Notes: generated by a model not told the origin, from the letters alone. 61,583 bases of DNA from Bacteriovoracaceae bacterium UBA6200 (GCA_002422605.1 DISW01000023.1:472374-533956), one strand, 5' to 3'. Numbered from the stretch's first letter, positions 23,289-33,342 are shown. Numbers and translations are program-made.

Positions 23289-25841
23289 TTAGGCTCCATG
23301 ACAAGCTTTAAATTTTTTACCAGAACCGCATGGACAAGGATCATTTCGGCCTACTTTTACAGAGGCACGAATGATTTTTCTTTCTTCTTCCATGACTTTC
23401 GCTTTTTCAGCTTCCTGATGAGCACGGATTTGCGCTTCAAGAATTTTTTCCTGTTCCCGATGGATGGCCTCGATCTCTTCCTGAGTCATAAGCTTGATGT
23501 GAGTGATACGCTCAACCACCGCACGCTTAATAGCGAATCTCATGCCCTCGTATATGTCGTAAGCTTCACGCTTATATTCAACCAATGGGTCTTTTTGTCC
23601 GTAGGAACGAAGGTTAATCCCTTCTTTCAGATGATCCATGGCCAGAAGATGATCTTTCCAGAACTGATCAAATGTCGCGAGAAGTACCTCACGATAGGTA
23701 TATTTAACTTGTTCTTGTTCATGTTCTTTAAACTTAGAATCGAGAGCTTCCTGGCCAAGTTGGTTCAGATACTGGTGAAGGTCGCTGTTAGCAGCCTTGG
23801 CACAGTCCTCTGCGGTAAGTTCTTTATCAATGCCAAGAACAGACTGGGCGATTTTATTGATTTCTTGCCAAGGATACTCTCTTAAAGATACTTTTTGGTC
23901 AGGAACCAGTTGTTGGGCAAGATTGAATGATACTTCATCGATGAAATCCCGGATAAGTTCAGTGTTACCTTCGTCATTTAAAATATCACGACGGATTTTA
24001 TAGATAACTTTACGCTGCTCATTCATAACGTTATCGAAATCCAAAAGATGTTTACGGATATCGAAGTTATGAGTCTCAACTTTCTTCTGGGCCTTGGCGA
24101 TAGCATTTGAAATCATCGCATGTTCAATAGGCTCATCTTCTTTCATTCCAAGTTTTGTCATGATGCCTTTGATTCTGTCAGAACCAAAGATCCTCATGAG
24201 GTCATCTTCAAGAGAAAGGAAAAACTTAGAGCTACCAGGGTCACCCTGACGACCAGAACGACCTCTTAACTGGTTATCGATACGGCGAGATTCATGTCTT
24301 TCTGTACCAATAATAAAGAGACCGCCAAGGGCCTTGGTCTCTGCTGTAAGCTTAATATCAGTACCACGACCGGCCATGTTGGTTGCAATCGTTACACCAC
24401 CTGGTTGACCTGCCATGCTGACGATTTCAGCTTCGCGGGCGTGGTTCTTAGCATTAAGAACTTCGTGCTTGATGCCTTTTTTGTTCAAAAAATCTGAGAT
24501 AATTTCAGAAGATTCAATGGAAATAGTCCCTACAAGAACCGGCTGACCTTTTTTATTACATTCTTCAATCAATTGAGACACAGCTTCGTACTTGGCCCTT
24601 CTGGTAGAATACACCACATCAGGCATGTCATTTCTAACCATAGGAAGGTTGGTAGGTATTACGACCACTTCAAGGCTATAAATTTTACCAAATTCTTCAG
24701 CTTCAGTGTCGGCCGTACCAGTCATTCCTGAGAGCTTAGAGTAGAGACGGAAGTAGTTCTGGAAAGTAATACTGGCAAGCGTTTGGTTCTCTGATTTTAC
24801 TTCAACACCTTCTTTGGCTTCCACCGCTTGGTGAAGACCATCAGACCAACGTGATCCTTCTTTCATACGGCCGGTGAATTCATCGACGATAATGACTTTG
24901 CCATCTCGTACCACGTAATCAACTTCATTTTTAAAAAGAGTGTGAGCACGAAGCGACTGATTCACGTGGTGAAGGACTTCGATATTTTTAATGTCGTAGA
25001 GGTTACCGATATTCAGAATCTCCTGAACACGCATAATACCGTCTTCAGTCAGAACAGCTGATTTTGCTTTTTCATCTACTGTATAATGGGTCTCTTTAAC
25101 GAGCTTAGGGATAACAGTGTTGATTACTCCATAGAGTTTAGTGTCGCCTTCTGAAGGCCCGGAAATAAGAAGAGGAGTTCTGGCTTCATCGATGAGAATT
25201 GAATCCACTTCATCCACGATACAAAAGTGGTGTTCTCTTTGAACGTAATCGTTCAGATCGAACTTCATATTGTCGCGAAGATAATCGAAAGCGAATTCGT
25301 TATTTGTTCCGTAAGTAATATCTGCTTGATATGCGGCCTTTCTTTCCTCATCATCCATGTTGGCCACGATACAGCCGACTGTTAGCCCGAGCCATCTGTA
25401 TAGTTTTCCCATTTCCTCGGAGTCACGTTGAGCAAGGTAGTCATTGACTGTTACGAGGTGAGCGCCACGGCCGGAAATGGCATTGAGATAAAGTGGGAGA
25501 GTTGCTGTAAGGGTTTTACCTTCCCCGGTTTTCATCTCAGCAATTTTACCTTGATGAAGAGTCAGACCACCCATGAGCTGAACGTCAAAGTGACGCATAT
25601 TCATCACACGTCTTGAAGCTTCTCTTACAACGGCAAAAGCATCTGGAAGAATATCACTAACAGTTGCTCCGCCATTTTTTAGCTTCTCTCTAAAAATTTC
25701 AGTTTGTCCTTTTAACTCATCATCAGTCATGGTCTTGTACTTAGGCTCAAGAGCGTTGATCTGGGCCACGACGGGTTTGATGGCACGAATATCTCTATCT
25801 TGTTTCGTTCCAAAAAGTTTGCGCATCATTGTGTCTAACAT
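23289..25841 (-). CDS. secA: Preprotein translocase ATPase SecA
   Basis: 850 residues. ATP-driven motor that pushes unfolded precursors through SecYEG. Walker A region EMKTGEGKTLTATLP near residue 100, DEAD-type VDEVDSILIDEARTPLLISGP near 207, helicase motif ATNMAGRGTDIKL and RQGDPGSSKFFLSLEDDL in the second nucleotide-binding half, and a C-terminal zinc-binding tail NDPCPCGSGKKFKACHG that contacts SecB or ribosomes. Complete. It follows an M23 peptidase gene by 15 bases on the same strand and is directly followed by the YbjQ-like gene. Confidence 0.98.
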   Translation of the reverse strand: MLDTMMRKLFGTKQDRDIRAIKPVVAQINALEPKYKTMTDDELKGQTEIFREKLKNGGATVSDILPDAFAVVREASRRVMNMRHFDVQLMGGLTLHQGKIAEMKTGEGKTLTATLPLYLNAISGRGAHLVTVNDYLAQRDSEEMGKLYRWLGLTVGCIVANMDDEERKAAYQADITYGTNNEFAFDYLRDNMKFDLNDYVQREHHFCIVDEVDSILIDEARTPLLISGPSEGDTKLYGVINTVIPKLVKETHYTVDEKAKSAVLTEDGIMRVQEILNIGNLYDIKNIEVLHHVNQSLRAHTLFKNEVDYVVRDGKVIIVDEFTGRMKEGSRWSDGLHQAVEAKEGVEVKSENQTLASITFQNYFRLYSKLSGMTGTADTEAEEFGKIYSLEVVVIPTNLPMVRNDMPDVVYSTRRAKYEAVSQLIEECNKKGQPVLVGTISIESSEIISDFLNKKGIKHEVLNAKNHAREAEIVSMAGQPGGVTIATNMAGRGTDIKLTAETKALGGLFIIGTERHESRRIDNQLRGRSGRQGDPGSSKFFLSLEDDLMRIFGSDRIKGIMTKLGMKEDEPIEHAMISNAIAKAQKKVETHNFDIRKHLLDFDNVMNEQRKVIYKIRRDILNDEGNTELIRDFIDEVSFNLAQQLVPDQKVSLREYPWQEINKIAQSVLGIDKELTAEDCAKAANSDLHQYLNQLGQEALDSKFKEHEQEQVKYTYREVLLATFDQFWKDHLLAMDHLKEGINLRSYGQKDPLVEYKREAYDIYEGMRFAIKRAVVERITHIKLMTQEEIEAIHREQEKILEAQIRAHQEAEKAKVMEEERKIIRASVKVGRNDPCPCGSGKKFKACHGA

Positions 25842-25856
25842 GGAAAAACCTTTTTC

Positions 25857-26915
25857 TTATTCTAAGATAAAATATAGAGGATCGACGGCAATGCCATTAA
25901 CCCGAACTTCATAATGTAAATGGGGACCAGTTGAGTGACCAGTGCTTCCGACTCCAGCGAGGAGTGTTCCTCTTTTAACTTTTTGGCCGGAGCGAACGTG
26001 AAGAGATTGGTTATGGGCATAAAGGGTTTCTATGCCGTATCCATGATCAAGCTGGACGAACTTTCCAAAACCGGCTTTTTCACCGGAAAAAGTGATAATA
26101 CCATCCGCTGGTGCCACTACGTTGGTACCGTAGGGGGCTCCAACATCAAGACCTTCATGCATTTTGAGTCTTCCGGCCCAGGGAGACATCCTTTGTCCAA
26201 AATAACTGGTGATCCAGCCATCGGCCGGAAGTATGGTAGGAGTCGAATTTAAAAAAGATTCTTTATCCAGGAGATATTGGTCCAGGTTATGTATATTTCC
26301 TTCAATGGCAGAAACAACATCTTTAATCTGACTATATTTGAAATCAAACTTAGCGTAGTCATTTGAAAGAGAAAAACTTCTACGGGCAAGATCTGACCAC
26401 TGCTTGGTTAAAAGATAACTTCTTTCAAGACCGAGGGATGCCGCAATCTTTTTATCATAGAGAGATTTTAATTCTTTGAACTTCGGCTGGTTCTCAATTT
26501 CTTCTTCAATTTTAAAATCTAACGATGAATTGAGGTCTTGAAGGGTAAATGAATCTTTGCCTTCTTCTTTTTCGCCCTTATACAGAGGACCTTTAGTACT
26601 GATGTCCTCAAGTCCGGTGATGACACGTAACTTTCTTTCAAAGGTATTAATCCTTTTCAGATCATCACCTAGTGAATTCATTTTCATTTGAAAAAGTTGA
26701 ATCTGTTCTTTGAGCTGACGGTTTTCAATAGAAAGGTGTTTATTCTCATAAACCTGTTGGAGGATCTTCCAATAGTCGTAAGCGAGCACTCCGCCGAGCA
26801 TGAGCAACATGACCAGCATGAAGGAGAGTGACTTAAATAGCACAGTAGGTATTTTATAGGTCTTGACCCCTTTTTGAGTTTCGGGGACCACCATCAAGGT
26901 ATAGTACTTATCCAT
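25857..26915 (-). CDS. M23 (LytM-type) peptidoglycan endopeptidase, membrane anchored
   Basis: 352 residues. A basic cytoplasmic N terminus, one membrane segment (about 28-48), a coiled-coil region (about 50-225, with YENKHLSIENRQLKEQIQLFQ-like heptads), then a C-terminal LytM domain. Zinc ligands are intact: HEGLDVGAP (HxxxD) and HLHYEV, with LYAHNQSL before them. It should cleave peptide cross-links of the cell wall or activate amidases from the periplasmic side. The coiled-coil plus LytM layout resembles EnvC- or MepM-type division and elongation factors. Confidence 0.88.
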   Translation of the reverse strand: MDKYYTLMVVPETQKGVKTYKIPTVLFKSLSFMLVMLLMLGGVLAYDYWKILQQVYENKHLSIENRQLKEQIQLFQMKMNSLGDDLKRINTFERKLRVITGLEDISTKGPLYKGEKEEGKDSFTLQDLNSSLDFKIEEEIENQPKFKELKSLYDKKIAASLGLERSYLLTKQWSDLARRSFSLSNDYAKFDFKYSQIKDVVSAIEGNIHNLDQYLLDKESFLNSTPTILPADGWITSYFGQRMSPWAGRLKMHEGLDVGAPYGTNVVAPADGIITFSGEKAGFGKFVQLDHGYGIETLYAHNQSLHVRSGQKVKRGTLLAGVGSTGHSTGPHLHYEVRVNGIAVDPLYFILE

Positions 26916-26979
26916 GCCTGATATTTTAAGCGAGAGCCTCGCAATTGGGAATACAAAACATCGAAAAGATTAAAGCTTC

Positions 26980-27726
26980 TCAGGCTTGAGCGATGGCCAT
27001 GATCACTGAAATGTTATCCTGTCCGCCGTTATCGTTGGCCTGTTGAATAAGTTCTTTTACTGTTCTTTCCAAATCCTCGAGTTGGCAACGAGATGGGTCA
27101 GAGATGTTTCTCTGCACGATATGCAAAATATCTCCATCTGAGACTTTTCCATGCAATCCGTCAGAGCAAACCAGGAAGATATCATTCTTACATATACGAT
27201 AGTTAAAAACGTCTACTAAAAGGTCACTTTCAAAGCCGACTGATCGAACCAGGACATTCTTCTGAGGATCTTTTGCAGCATCTTCCCGGGAATAAATTCC
27301 CATATTCAGCTTTTCTTGGACAAAAGAATGGTCTCTGGTCATTTGAAAAATATGGTTGTTATTAATCATGTAGACCCGAGAGTCTCCGACATTTCCGATC
27401 ACTAATTGCGGGCCGCTAAAGTGAATAGCGGAAACAGTTGTGCCCATCCCATGCAGCTCTGGTTGCTCTTCGGCTTTTTGTAAAATAGTCCGGTTTACTT
27501 CTTGAATCGTTTTATTCATCAGAAGCTGAGCATCGAGATTACTATTTTTCGGAAAATAATCCAACATCACCTCGACTGAAGTTTGAGAGGCAATGTCACC
27601 GCCATTATGTCCACCCATTCCATCGGCGACAGCAAAAAAATGATAGGCATGATTCAAACAAATAGAATCCTGGTTAGTCTTTCTTTTGCGCCCAATATCT
27701 GTGGCACCAGTGCAGAGTATTCCCAT
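26980..27726 (-). CDS. PP2C-family serine/threonine protein phosphatase
   Basis: 248 residues, a stand-alone metal-dependent phosphatase of the PrpC/Stp type. Metal-binding motifs are complete: RKTNQDS near the N terminus, FAVADGMGGHNGGD, GNVGDSRVYM, SDGLHGKVSD and GGQDNISV. It removes phosphate from Ser/Thr residues of target proteins. It is transcribed divergently from the PrkA kinase operon with a 211-base shared upstream region, so it may oppose that kinase; this is inference. A good sigma-70 promoter is visible upstream. Confidence 0.92.
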   Translation of the reverse strand: MGILCTGATDIGRKRKTNQDSICLNHAYHFFAVADGMGGHNGGDIASQTSVEVMLDYFPKNSNLDAQLLMNKTIQEVNRTILQKAEEQPELHGMGTTVSAIHFSGPQLVIGNVGDSRVYMINNNHIFQMTRDHSFVQEKLNMGIYSREDAAKDPQKNVLVRSVGFESDLLVDVFNYRICKNDIFLVCSDGLHGKVSDGDILHIVQRNISDPSRCQLEDLERTVKELIQQANDNGGQDNISVIMAIAQA

Positions 27727-27760
27727 ATAGGCCTTAGGTTTAAAAAGTCGTAATCCTTTT

Positions 27761-27788
27761 ATGATAGATTGGACGCTACTTTAGTCAA
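27761..27788 (-). promoter_or_regulatory. Sigma-70 promoter of the PP2C gene
   Basis: On the minus strand, TTGACT (27783-27788), a 16-base spacer and TATCAT (27761-27766); each hexamer matches consensus at five of six positions. It lies about 35 bases upstream of the PP2C start codon. Confidence 0.6.
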
Positions 27789-27866
27789 ACAATAATCACT
27801 ATTTTTGATCTGGAGTGTTTGTGTCAAGTAAGGGTTGTTGCTTCATCTTCTCCTTCACGTATTCGT

Positions 27867-27895
27867 TTGGAGAAGTTAACTTTAGAGAGTAAGAT
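27867..27895 (+). promoter_or_regulatory. Weak promoter candidate for the prkA operon
   Basis: TTGGAG (27867-27872), 17 bases, then TAAGAT (27890-27895). The hexamers are only partial matches. The prkA start downstream has a strong ribosome-binding site, GGGGAGGAATTCC. No sigma-54 motif with GG-N10-GC spacing was seen here, although the enterobacterial homologue operon is sigma-54 controlled. Confidence 0.3.
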
Positions 27896-27937
27896 AATAG
27901 ATGTATTATCCATAATTCGCCTTAGGGGAGGAATTCC

Positions 27938-30001
27938 ATGGCAAGCTCCAAATTCGATATCCAGTCCTTTATTTCAGAACACTATAACCCTAAAGATTTT
28001 TCTCACCTTCATTGGCAAGGAGACTTTCAGGAGTACGTTGATCTGGTCATGAAAAATCCAAAAATCGCCAGGAATTCGTTCCAGCGCATTTATGACATGA
28101 TCATGAGCTACGGCACTTCTCAATATACAGAATATAAGAAAGATGTTGTTCGTTATCACTTCTTTGATGACCCTTTTGAAAATGGAAAAGATGCTATCTT
28201 TGGTATCGATGTCCATTTGATGAAGCTGGTTAATTTCTTTCAAAGTGCGGCCTTAGGTTATGGAACTGAGAAGCGGGTTCTCCTTCTTCATGGTCCGGTT
28301 GGATCGGCAAAATCATCCATTGCCCGACTTCTTAAGAAGGGTCTTGAGCATTATTCACGTACAGATGAAGGTGCTCTCTATGCTTACGAGTGGGTTGATG
28401 AAGAAGGCTCGGCGATCCTGGGCGGCCAGAAGATTTTTCCTTCTCCAATGCATGAAGAACCATTAAAACTTCTTCCTCCTGAAGTGCGCGAAAAATTTCT
28501 TGCAGAACTCGCAAAAACAAATACCTCAAAATATAAAGTTAAAATTAAGGGCGAAGTTAATCCGGCCTGCCGCTTTATCCTTAACGAATTTATGCTTAAG
28601 TATGAGGGGGATTGGAATAGAGTGATGAAACACATTCGTGTTAAGCGCTTGATCCTGTCTGAAAAAGACCGCCGCGGGATTGGTACTTTCCAACCAAAAG
28701 ATGAGAAGAACCAGGACTCTACAGAGTTAACCGGGGATATCAACTATCGTAAAATTGCTATCTATGGATCCGATTCAGATCCACGTGCTTTCAACTTTGA
28801 TGGTGAGTTCAACATTGCTAACCGTGGTATCGTTGAATTTATCGAGATGCTTAAGCTGGATGTGGCCTTCTTGTATGATTTACTCGGAGCTTCTCAGGAG
28901 CAATCGATTAAACCTAAAAAGTTTGCCCAGACAAATATAGATCTGGTGATTTTAGGTCATACCAACGAACCTGAGTACCGTAAGCTTCAGAGTAATGAAT
29001 TTATGGAAGCCCTTCGTGACCGTACGGTTAAAATTGACGTTCCTTACATTACTCGTCTCGATCAAGAGGCCAGGATTTATAGAAAAGATTACAATAAGGA
29101 TACTATTCCAAATATCCACATTGCTCCTCATACCCTGGAGATGGCTTCGACTTGGGCGATCCTGACTCGTCTTGAAGAGCCAAAGAAATCAGATTTGACT
29201 AAGCTTCAGAAGCTTAAGCTTTATAACGGTAAAACTCTTCCTGGTTACAATGAAGACAACGTAAAAGAGCTTCGTAAAGAAGCTGTCCGCGAAGGTCTGG
29301 AAGGTATTTCTCCTCGTTATATCCAGGATAAAATCTCGAATGCTCTCGTCAAGAATGGCCACGTGGGTTGTTTAAATCCATTCATGGTTTTCAATGAACT
29401 TGAGAGCGGTTTAAAACACCATGCTCTGGTGAATTCTCCAGATGCATTGGAGCATTACCGTGAAATGCTTGCTGTTTGTCGTCAGGAGTATGAAGACATC
29501 GTAAAAAATGATGTGCAGAAGGCTATCTCTGTTGATGAATCTGCCATTCAAACTCTTTGTGCCAATTATGTAGACAACGTTAAGGCCTACACTCAGAAAG
29601 AAAAAATCCGTAATAAATACTCTAATAAATTAGAGGAAGCGGATGAAAGATTTATGAGGGCGATTGAAGAAAAAATCGACATTCCAGAGAGCCGCAAAGA
29701 TGATTTCCGCCGTGAGCTTATGAATTATATCGGTGCCCTGGCAATTGAAGGGAAGCAGTTTGATTATAAGATGAATGAACGACTTCACCGCGCGCTTGAA
29801 CTTAAACTGTTCGAAGATCAACGCGATACCATTAAACTCACGACGATCATTTCAAATGTGGTTGATAAACAAACACAAGAGAAGATCGAAGTGGTTAAGA
29901 GTCGATTGATCAAAAATTTCAATTACTGTGACATCTGTGCCACAGACGCATTGAACTTTGTTGCTTCAATATTTGCTAAAGGTGATTCGATTAAGTCTTA
30001 A
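27938..30001 (+). CDS. prkA: PrkA-type serine protein kinase / AAA+ ATPase
   Basis: 687 residues. The N-terminal AAA-like domain has a Walker A GPVGSAKSS at 119-127 and a DRTVKIDVPYITRLDQEARIY region. The C-terminal PrkA domain (from about residue 400) was described as kinase-like in Bacillus PrkA and E. coli YeaG, which respond to starvation and sporulation signals; whether the main activity is kinase or ATP-dependent protease is debated. The full gene set prkA, yeaH-like and spoVR follows in order, 11 bases then a 1-base overlap, as a conserved operon. Confidence 0.93.
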   Translation: MASSKFDIQSFISEHYNPKDFSHLHWQGDFQEYVDLVMKNPKIARNSFQRIYDMIMSYGTSQYTEYKKDVVRYHFFDDPFENGKDAIFGIDVHLMKLVNFFQSAALGYGTEKRVLLLHGPVGSAKSSIARLLKKGLEHYSRTDEGALYAYEWVDEEGSAILGGQKIFPSPMHEEPLKLLPPEVREKFLAELAKTNTSKYKVKIKGEVNPACRFILNEFMLKYEGDWNRVMKHIRVKRLILSEKDRRGIGTFQPKDEKNQDSTELTGDINYRKIAIYGSDSDPRAFNFDGEFNIANRGIVEFIEMLKLDVAFLYDLLGASQEQSIKPKKFAQTNIDLVILGHTNEPEYRKLQSNEFMEALRDRTVKIDVPYITRLDQEARIYRKDYNKDTIPNIHIAPHTLEMASTWAILTRLEEPKKSDLTKLQKLKLYNGKTLPGYNEDNVKELRKEAVREGLEGISPRYIQDKISNALVKNGHVGCLNPFMVFNELESGLKHHALVNSPDALEHYREMLAVCRQEYEDIVKNDVQKAISVDESAIQTLCANYVDNVKAYTQKEKIRNKYSNKLEEADERFMRAIEEKIDIPESRKDDFRRELMNYIGALAIEGKQFDYKMNERLHRALELKLFEDQRDTIKLTTIISNVVDKQTQEKIEVVKSRLIKNFNYCDICATDALNFVASIFAKGDSIKS

Positions 30002-30012
30002 GGGGAAGTTAA

Positions 30013-31131
30013 GTGGACCATCCTATAAAACGAGATCATGCCAGATTCCGGAAGATTGTTAAGGGTAAAATCCGTGACAATCTCCGGAAGTATGTTTCTC
30101 AAGGGAATCAGATCATTCCTAAAGGAACAGATAAGTTTACAGTTCCTATGCCGAGTATTGATATTCCCCGTTTCCGCTTTGGTGATAAATCTCAAGGGGG
30201 AATGGGTCAAGGTCAAGGTGAGCCAGGTGATCCGGTAGACGGACAGCAAGATCCAAATGGTCAGCCGGGGCAGGGTGAAGCTGGTGAAGGAGAAGGGAAT
30301 AAAGAACTTGAGGTAGAGCTCTCTCTTGATGAGCTGGCCCGAATCCTTGGAGAAGAGCTGGCCCTTCCTAATATTGAACCTAAAGGGAAAAAGTCGCTTC
30401 AAAGTGTGGTGGACCGCTATACCAATATTGGAACCACCGGTCCGGATTCACTCAGACATTTGCGTCGGACTTATAAACAGGCCCTGAAGCGCCAGATTGC
30501 TATGGATTCTTATGATCCAGAGAATCCTGCCGTTATACCTATTCGTCGTGACTTCCGCTACCGTTCAGCAGACACCAAGATTGAAATGCAAAATGCGGCC
30601 GTAGTGATTTACATGATGGACGTCTCCGGTTCAATGGGGGATGAGCAAAAAGAAATTGTGCGAACAGAATCTTTTTGGATCAATCTGTGGCTTAAGTCGC
30701 AGTATAAAGACATAGAAATTCGTTATATTATTCATGATGCTACTGCCAAAGAAGTGGATGAAAATACCTTCTTTAGAACCAGGGAAAGTGGCGGGACTCT
30801 CATTTCGTCTGCCTATCATTTATGCAAAGAAATCATTGAGAAAGACTACAATCCAAATGAATGGAACATTTATCCATTTCATTTTTCTGATGGTGATAAC
30901 TGGTCAGCTGATGACACCAAAATTTGTCTGGACCTTCTGGATAATGTGATTCTCCCTGTCTCAAACGTTTTTTGTTACGGTCAGGTAGAGAGTCGTTATG
31001 GATCAGGTCAATTCTTTAAAGACCTTGCTGCAAAATACGGCACAGATTCAGAAAAACTCATTATGTCCAAAATTAAAAACAAAGAAGGCATCCTCGAATC
31101 AATTAAAGAGTTTCTAGGAAAGGGGAAATAA
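30013..31131 (+). CDS. yeaH: YeaH/YhbH family (DUF444) VWA-like protein
   Basis: 372 residues, GTG start with AGGGGAAG upstream. After a basic N terminus comes a Gly/Gln-rich linker (residues 58-96). The C-terminal half is a von Willebrand A-like domain with the MIDAS-type DVSGSMGD at 203-210 and a later TLISSAY threonine segment. The family partners PrkA in stress and starvation responses of enterobacteria and sporulation in Bacillus; molecular role unknown. Its stop overlaps the spoVR start as TAATG. Confidence 0.93.
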   Translation: MDHPIKRDHARFRKIVKGKIRDNLRKYVSQGNQIIPKGTDKFTVPMPSIDIPRFRFGDKSQGGMGQGQGEPGDPVDGQQDPNGQPGQGEAGEGEGNKELEVELSLDELARILGEELALPNIEPKGKKSLQSVVDRYTNIGTTGPDSLRHLRRTYKQALKRQIAMDSYDPENPAVIPIRRDFRYRSADTKIEMQNAAVVIYMMDVSGSMGDEQKEIVRTESFWINLWLKSQYKDIEIRYIIHDATAKEVDENTFFRTRESGGTLISSAYHLCKEIIEKDYNPNEWNIYPFHFSDGDNWSADDTKICLDLLDNVILPVSNVFCYGQVESRYGSGQFFKDLAAKYGTDSEKLIMSKIKNKEGILESIKEFLGKGK

Positions 31132-32636
31132 TGAACCGCACGAAGCCCATTTCGGGAGAACTTCTTGCCCTCAAGAACGAGATCGAAGGTTATGCCATTG
31201 AGTATGGCCTGGATTTTTTTCCGCAAGTTTTTGAAGTCTGTGATTACGACACGATTAATATCCTTGCCGCTCAAGGTGGTTTTCCTTCCCGCTATCCTCA
31301 CTGGAAGTTCGGAATGGATTATGACCAGCTTTCAAAAGGCTATACTTACGGTCTTCAGAAAATTTATGAAATGGTGATTAATACTGATCCTTGTTACGCC
31401 TATCTTCTTCAGGCCAACAACTGGGTAGATCAGAAAATCGTTATGGCCCACGTCTATGGGCATAATGACTTTTTTAAGAATAACGCCTGGTTTTCAAATA
31501 CCAATCGAAAGATGATGGATGTAATGGCCAATCATGGCACGAAGATTCGTCGCTATATGGAACGTTACGGTCACGATAATGTTGAAAACTTTATCGACAA
31601 GGTTCTCTCTCTTGAAAACCTTCTGGATATTAACGAACTCTTTGAAACCAGCTCTTTAAAGCGTCATAGAAAGGAGCAAGCGGCCCAACAGCTCGCTGAA
31701 AATGAAGACAGTGGTTATTTGATTGATGATCGTTCTCAGGCCTTAAAGTCGTTTATGAGGTCTAAAGAAAGACTTAATCGTAAAGAAGAAGTTAAGGTTG
31801 ATGAAGACGAGTTTGTGGCAGAGAAGCCGCTTCATAACAAAACCAAAGATATCCTTGGCTATCTGATTCAATATGCTCCGGTAGAGGAGTGGCAGGCCGA
31901 CATCATTGGTATCCTTAGAGAAGAAGCTTATTATTTCCTTCCTCAGAGAATGACTAAGATTATGAATGAAGGCTGGGCCAGTTACTGGCACTCTACCATC
32001 ATGACTCAGAGAGCTTTAGATGCATCAGAAATTGTTGATTTCGCCGACAAACATGCGGGTGTCATGCACATGAGTAAGCAGAATATTAACCCTTATAAGG
32101 TTGGTATCGAGCTCATGCGGGATATTGAATACCGCTGGGACCGCGGTATGTTCGGCAAAGAATATAATGAGTGCACGGATATGCATGAAAAACTTCGCTG
32201 GGACAAAAAATTGGGCCTAGGAAAAGAAAAAATCTTCGAGGTTCGAAAATCCCATAATGATATCTCATTTATTGATGAATTTTTGACACCTGATTTTTGT
32301 GAGCGTCAACAGTTGTTTACCTACAAGTATAATCCGCGCTCAGGCCGCTTTGAAATTGATTCAAAAGACTTTCAGGCGATTAAGCAGAAACTTCTTTCTC
32401 AATTGACTAACTTCGGTCAGCCCATCATTGAAGTAGAAGACGGAAACTTTATGAACCGTAAAGAGCTTCTTCTTAATCACGTCCATTATGGCGTTGATTT
32501 GGATGTAAGTTTTGCCAATGAAACACTGAGAAATCTCTATGCCATCTGGCGCCGCCCGGTAAATCTAAGAACCCGTTATGAAGATAAAGATGTGATCTTT
32601 AACTTCGATGGAAAAGAATTCAAACCTCAGAGCTAA
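31131..32636 (+). CDS. SpoVR family protein
   Basis: 501 residues, usual length. Family landmarks: CYAYLLQANNWVDQKIVMAHVYGHNDFFKNN near residue 84, EEAYYFLPQRMTKIMNEGWASYWH near residue 265 (HEXXH-like in position but with NEGWA) and NPYKVGIELMRDIEYRWDRG. SpoVR is needed for spore cortex formation in Bacillus, and YcgB is its non-sporulating counterpart linked to PrkA/YeaH. A non-sporulating role in dormancy or starvation is likely here. Its 3' end overlaps the convergent hydrolase gene by 17 bases. Confidence 0.93.
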   Translation: MNRTKPISGELLALKNEIEGYAIEYGLDFFPQVFEVCDYDTINILAAQGGFPSRYPHWKFGMDYDQLSKGYTYGLQKIYEMVINTDPCYAYLLQANNWVDQKIVMAHVYGHNDFFKNNAWFSNTNRKMMDVMANHGTKIRRYMERYGHDNVENFIDKVLSLENLLDINELFETSSLKRHRKEQAAQQLAENEDSGYLIDDRSQALKSFMRSKERLNRKEEVKVDEDEFVAEKPLHNKTKDILGYLIQYAPVEEWQADIIGILREEAYYFLPQRMTKIMNEGWASYWHSTIMTQRALDASEIVDFADKHAGVMHMSKQNINPYKVGIELMRDIEYRWDRGMFGKEYNECTDMHEKLRWDKKLGLGKEKIFEVRKSHNDISFIDEFLTPDFCERQQLFTYKYNPRSGRFEIDSKDFQAIKQKLLSQLTNFGQPIIEVEDGNFMNRKELLLNHVHYGVDLDVSFANETLRNLYAIWRRPVNLRTRYEDKDVIFNFDGKEFKPQS

Positions 32637-33342
32637 GTTCCAGGAAGAGTAACATCTTCCTGGTAAACTCCTTCCAATGATCCTTCTGGAAATAATCCGG
32701 ATGGAACAAGATATGATGTCCACCCATTCCCTTTTTCAGACCCGGTCTTTCAATAAACTCTATCTCTTGATGATGAAGTTTGAGATTTTGAGCATGAACT
32801 AGTTCATCCTTTGGATCAATGAGAACCAAAGTGGGGATGGGAAAGGCCTTAGGAAGTTTTTGAAAAGAAAGAATCCCTTGCACCAAAGTGTTATATTCTC
32901 CTGCTGTCAGGATTTCATAACGACGAAATCTTCTCGGTGCGAGACTTTTAATAACGATGAATGAGGGGAGAAGCTTGAGTGCTTTCTCAATAATCAGCTG
33001 CTTCCTTATGTAGAGGGCCGGAGACAGTAAAATCTGTCTCAAAGGGCCATGACCAGGATTCTTTTTGAGCCAAAGTTGTAAGTACAAGGCCCCTTGTGAG
33101 AAAGCAACGGCATGATAAGGACCCTTCAGCCGTTTCATGCTTTCATTAAAAGCCTTTTCAGCAATCTTTAAATTTCGTGCCTCTCCTCGATCTTTCCCAT
33201 GACCAGGTAAAATGATCATATCTGTTTCATAACCAGATTCCTGGAAACACTTCATGAGTGGGTAAAAGCATTCGGGGTTATTGTTTAAACCATGAAAGAA
33301 AACTATTTTAGGGCGTAGGGATAAGTTGTACGAGTTTGTCAT
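32620..33342 (-). CDS. Alpha/beta hydrolase
   Basis: 240 residues, cytoplasmic (no signal). Opens with KIVFFHGLNNNPE, the HG oxyanion segment; the nucleophile elbow is AFSQGAL; the acid is in LVLIDPKDELV; the catalytic His lies in GMGGHHILF. All triad members are present, so it is probably an active esterase or lipase; the substrate is unknown. Its start lies 35 bases inside the end of the upstream helical-repeat protein gene, suggesting translational coupling. Confidence 0.8.
   Translation of the reverse strand: MTNSYNLSLRPKIVFFHGLNNNPECFYPLMKCFQESGYETDMIILPGHGKDRGEARNLKIAEKAFNESMKRLKGPYHAVAFSQGALYLQLWLKKNPGHGPLRQILLSPALYIRKQLIIEKALKLLPSFIVIKSLAPRRFRRYEILTAGEYNTLVQGILSFQKLPKAFPIPTLVLIDPKDELVHAQNLKLHHQEIEFIERPGLKKGMGGHHILFHPDYFQKDHWKEFTRKMLLFLELSSEV

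Noticed and set aside
22933..23292. Serine-rich plus-strand open frame
   Set aside because: It is the complement of the acidic repeat-like arm of the YbjQ-like protein; composition explains the lack of stops.
23232..23885. 217-codon plus-strand open frame
   Set aside because: Antisense to the end of secA, Phe/Leu-rich from complementing charged codons, with no start signal.
30180..30300. Gly/Gln-rich coding stretch as a DNA repeat
   Set aside because: It is the flexible linker of the YeaH-like protein; repeats are irregular at DNA level.
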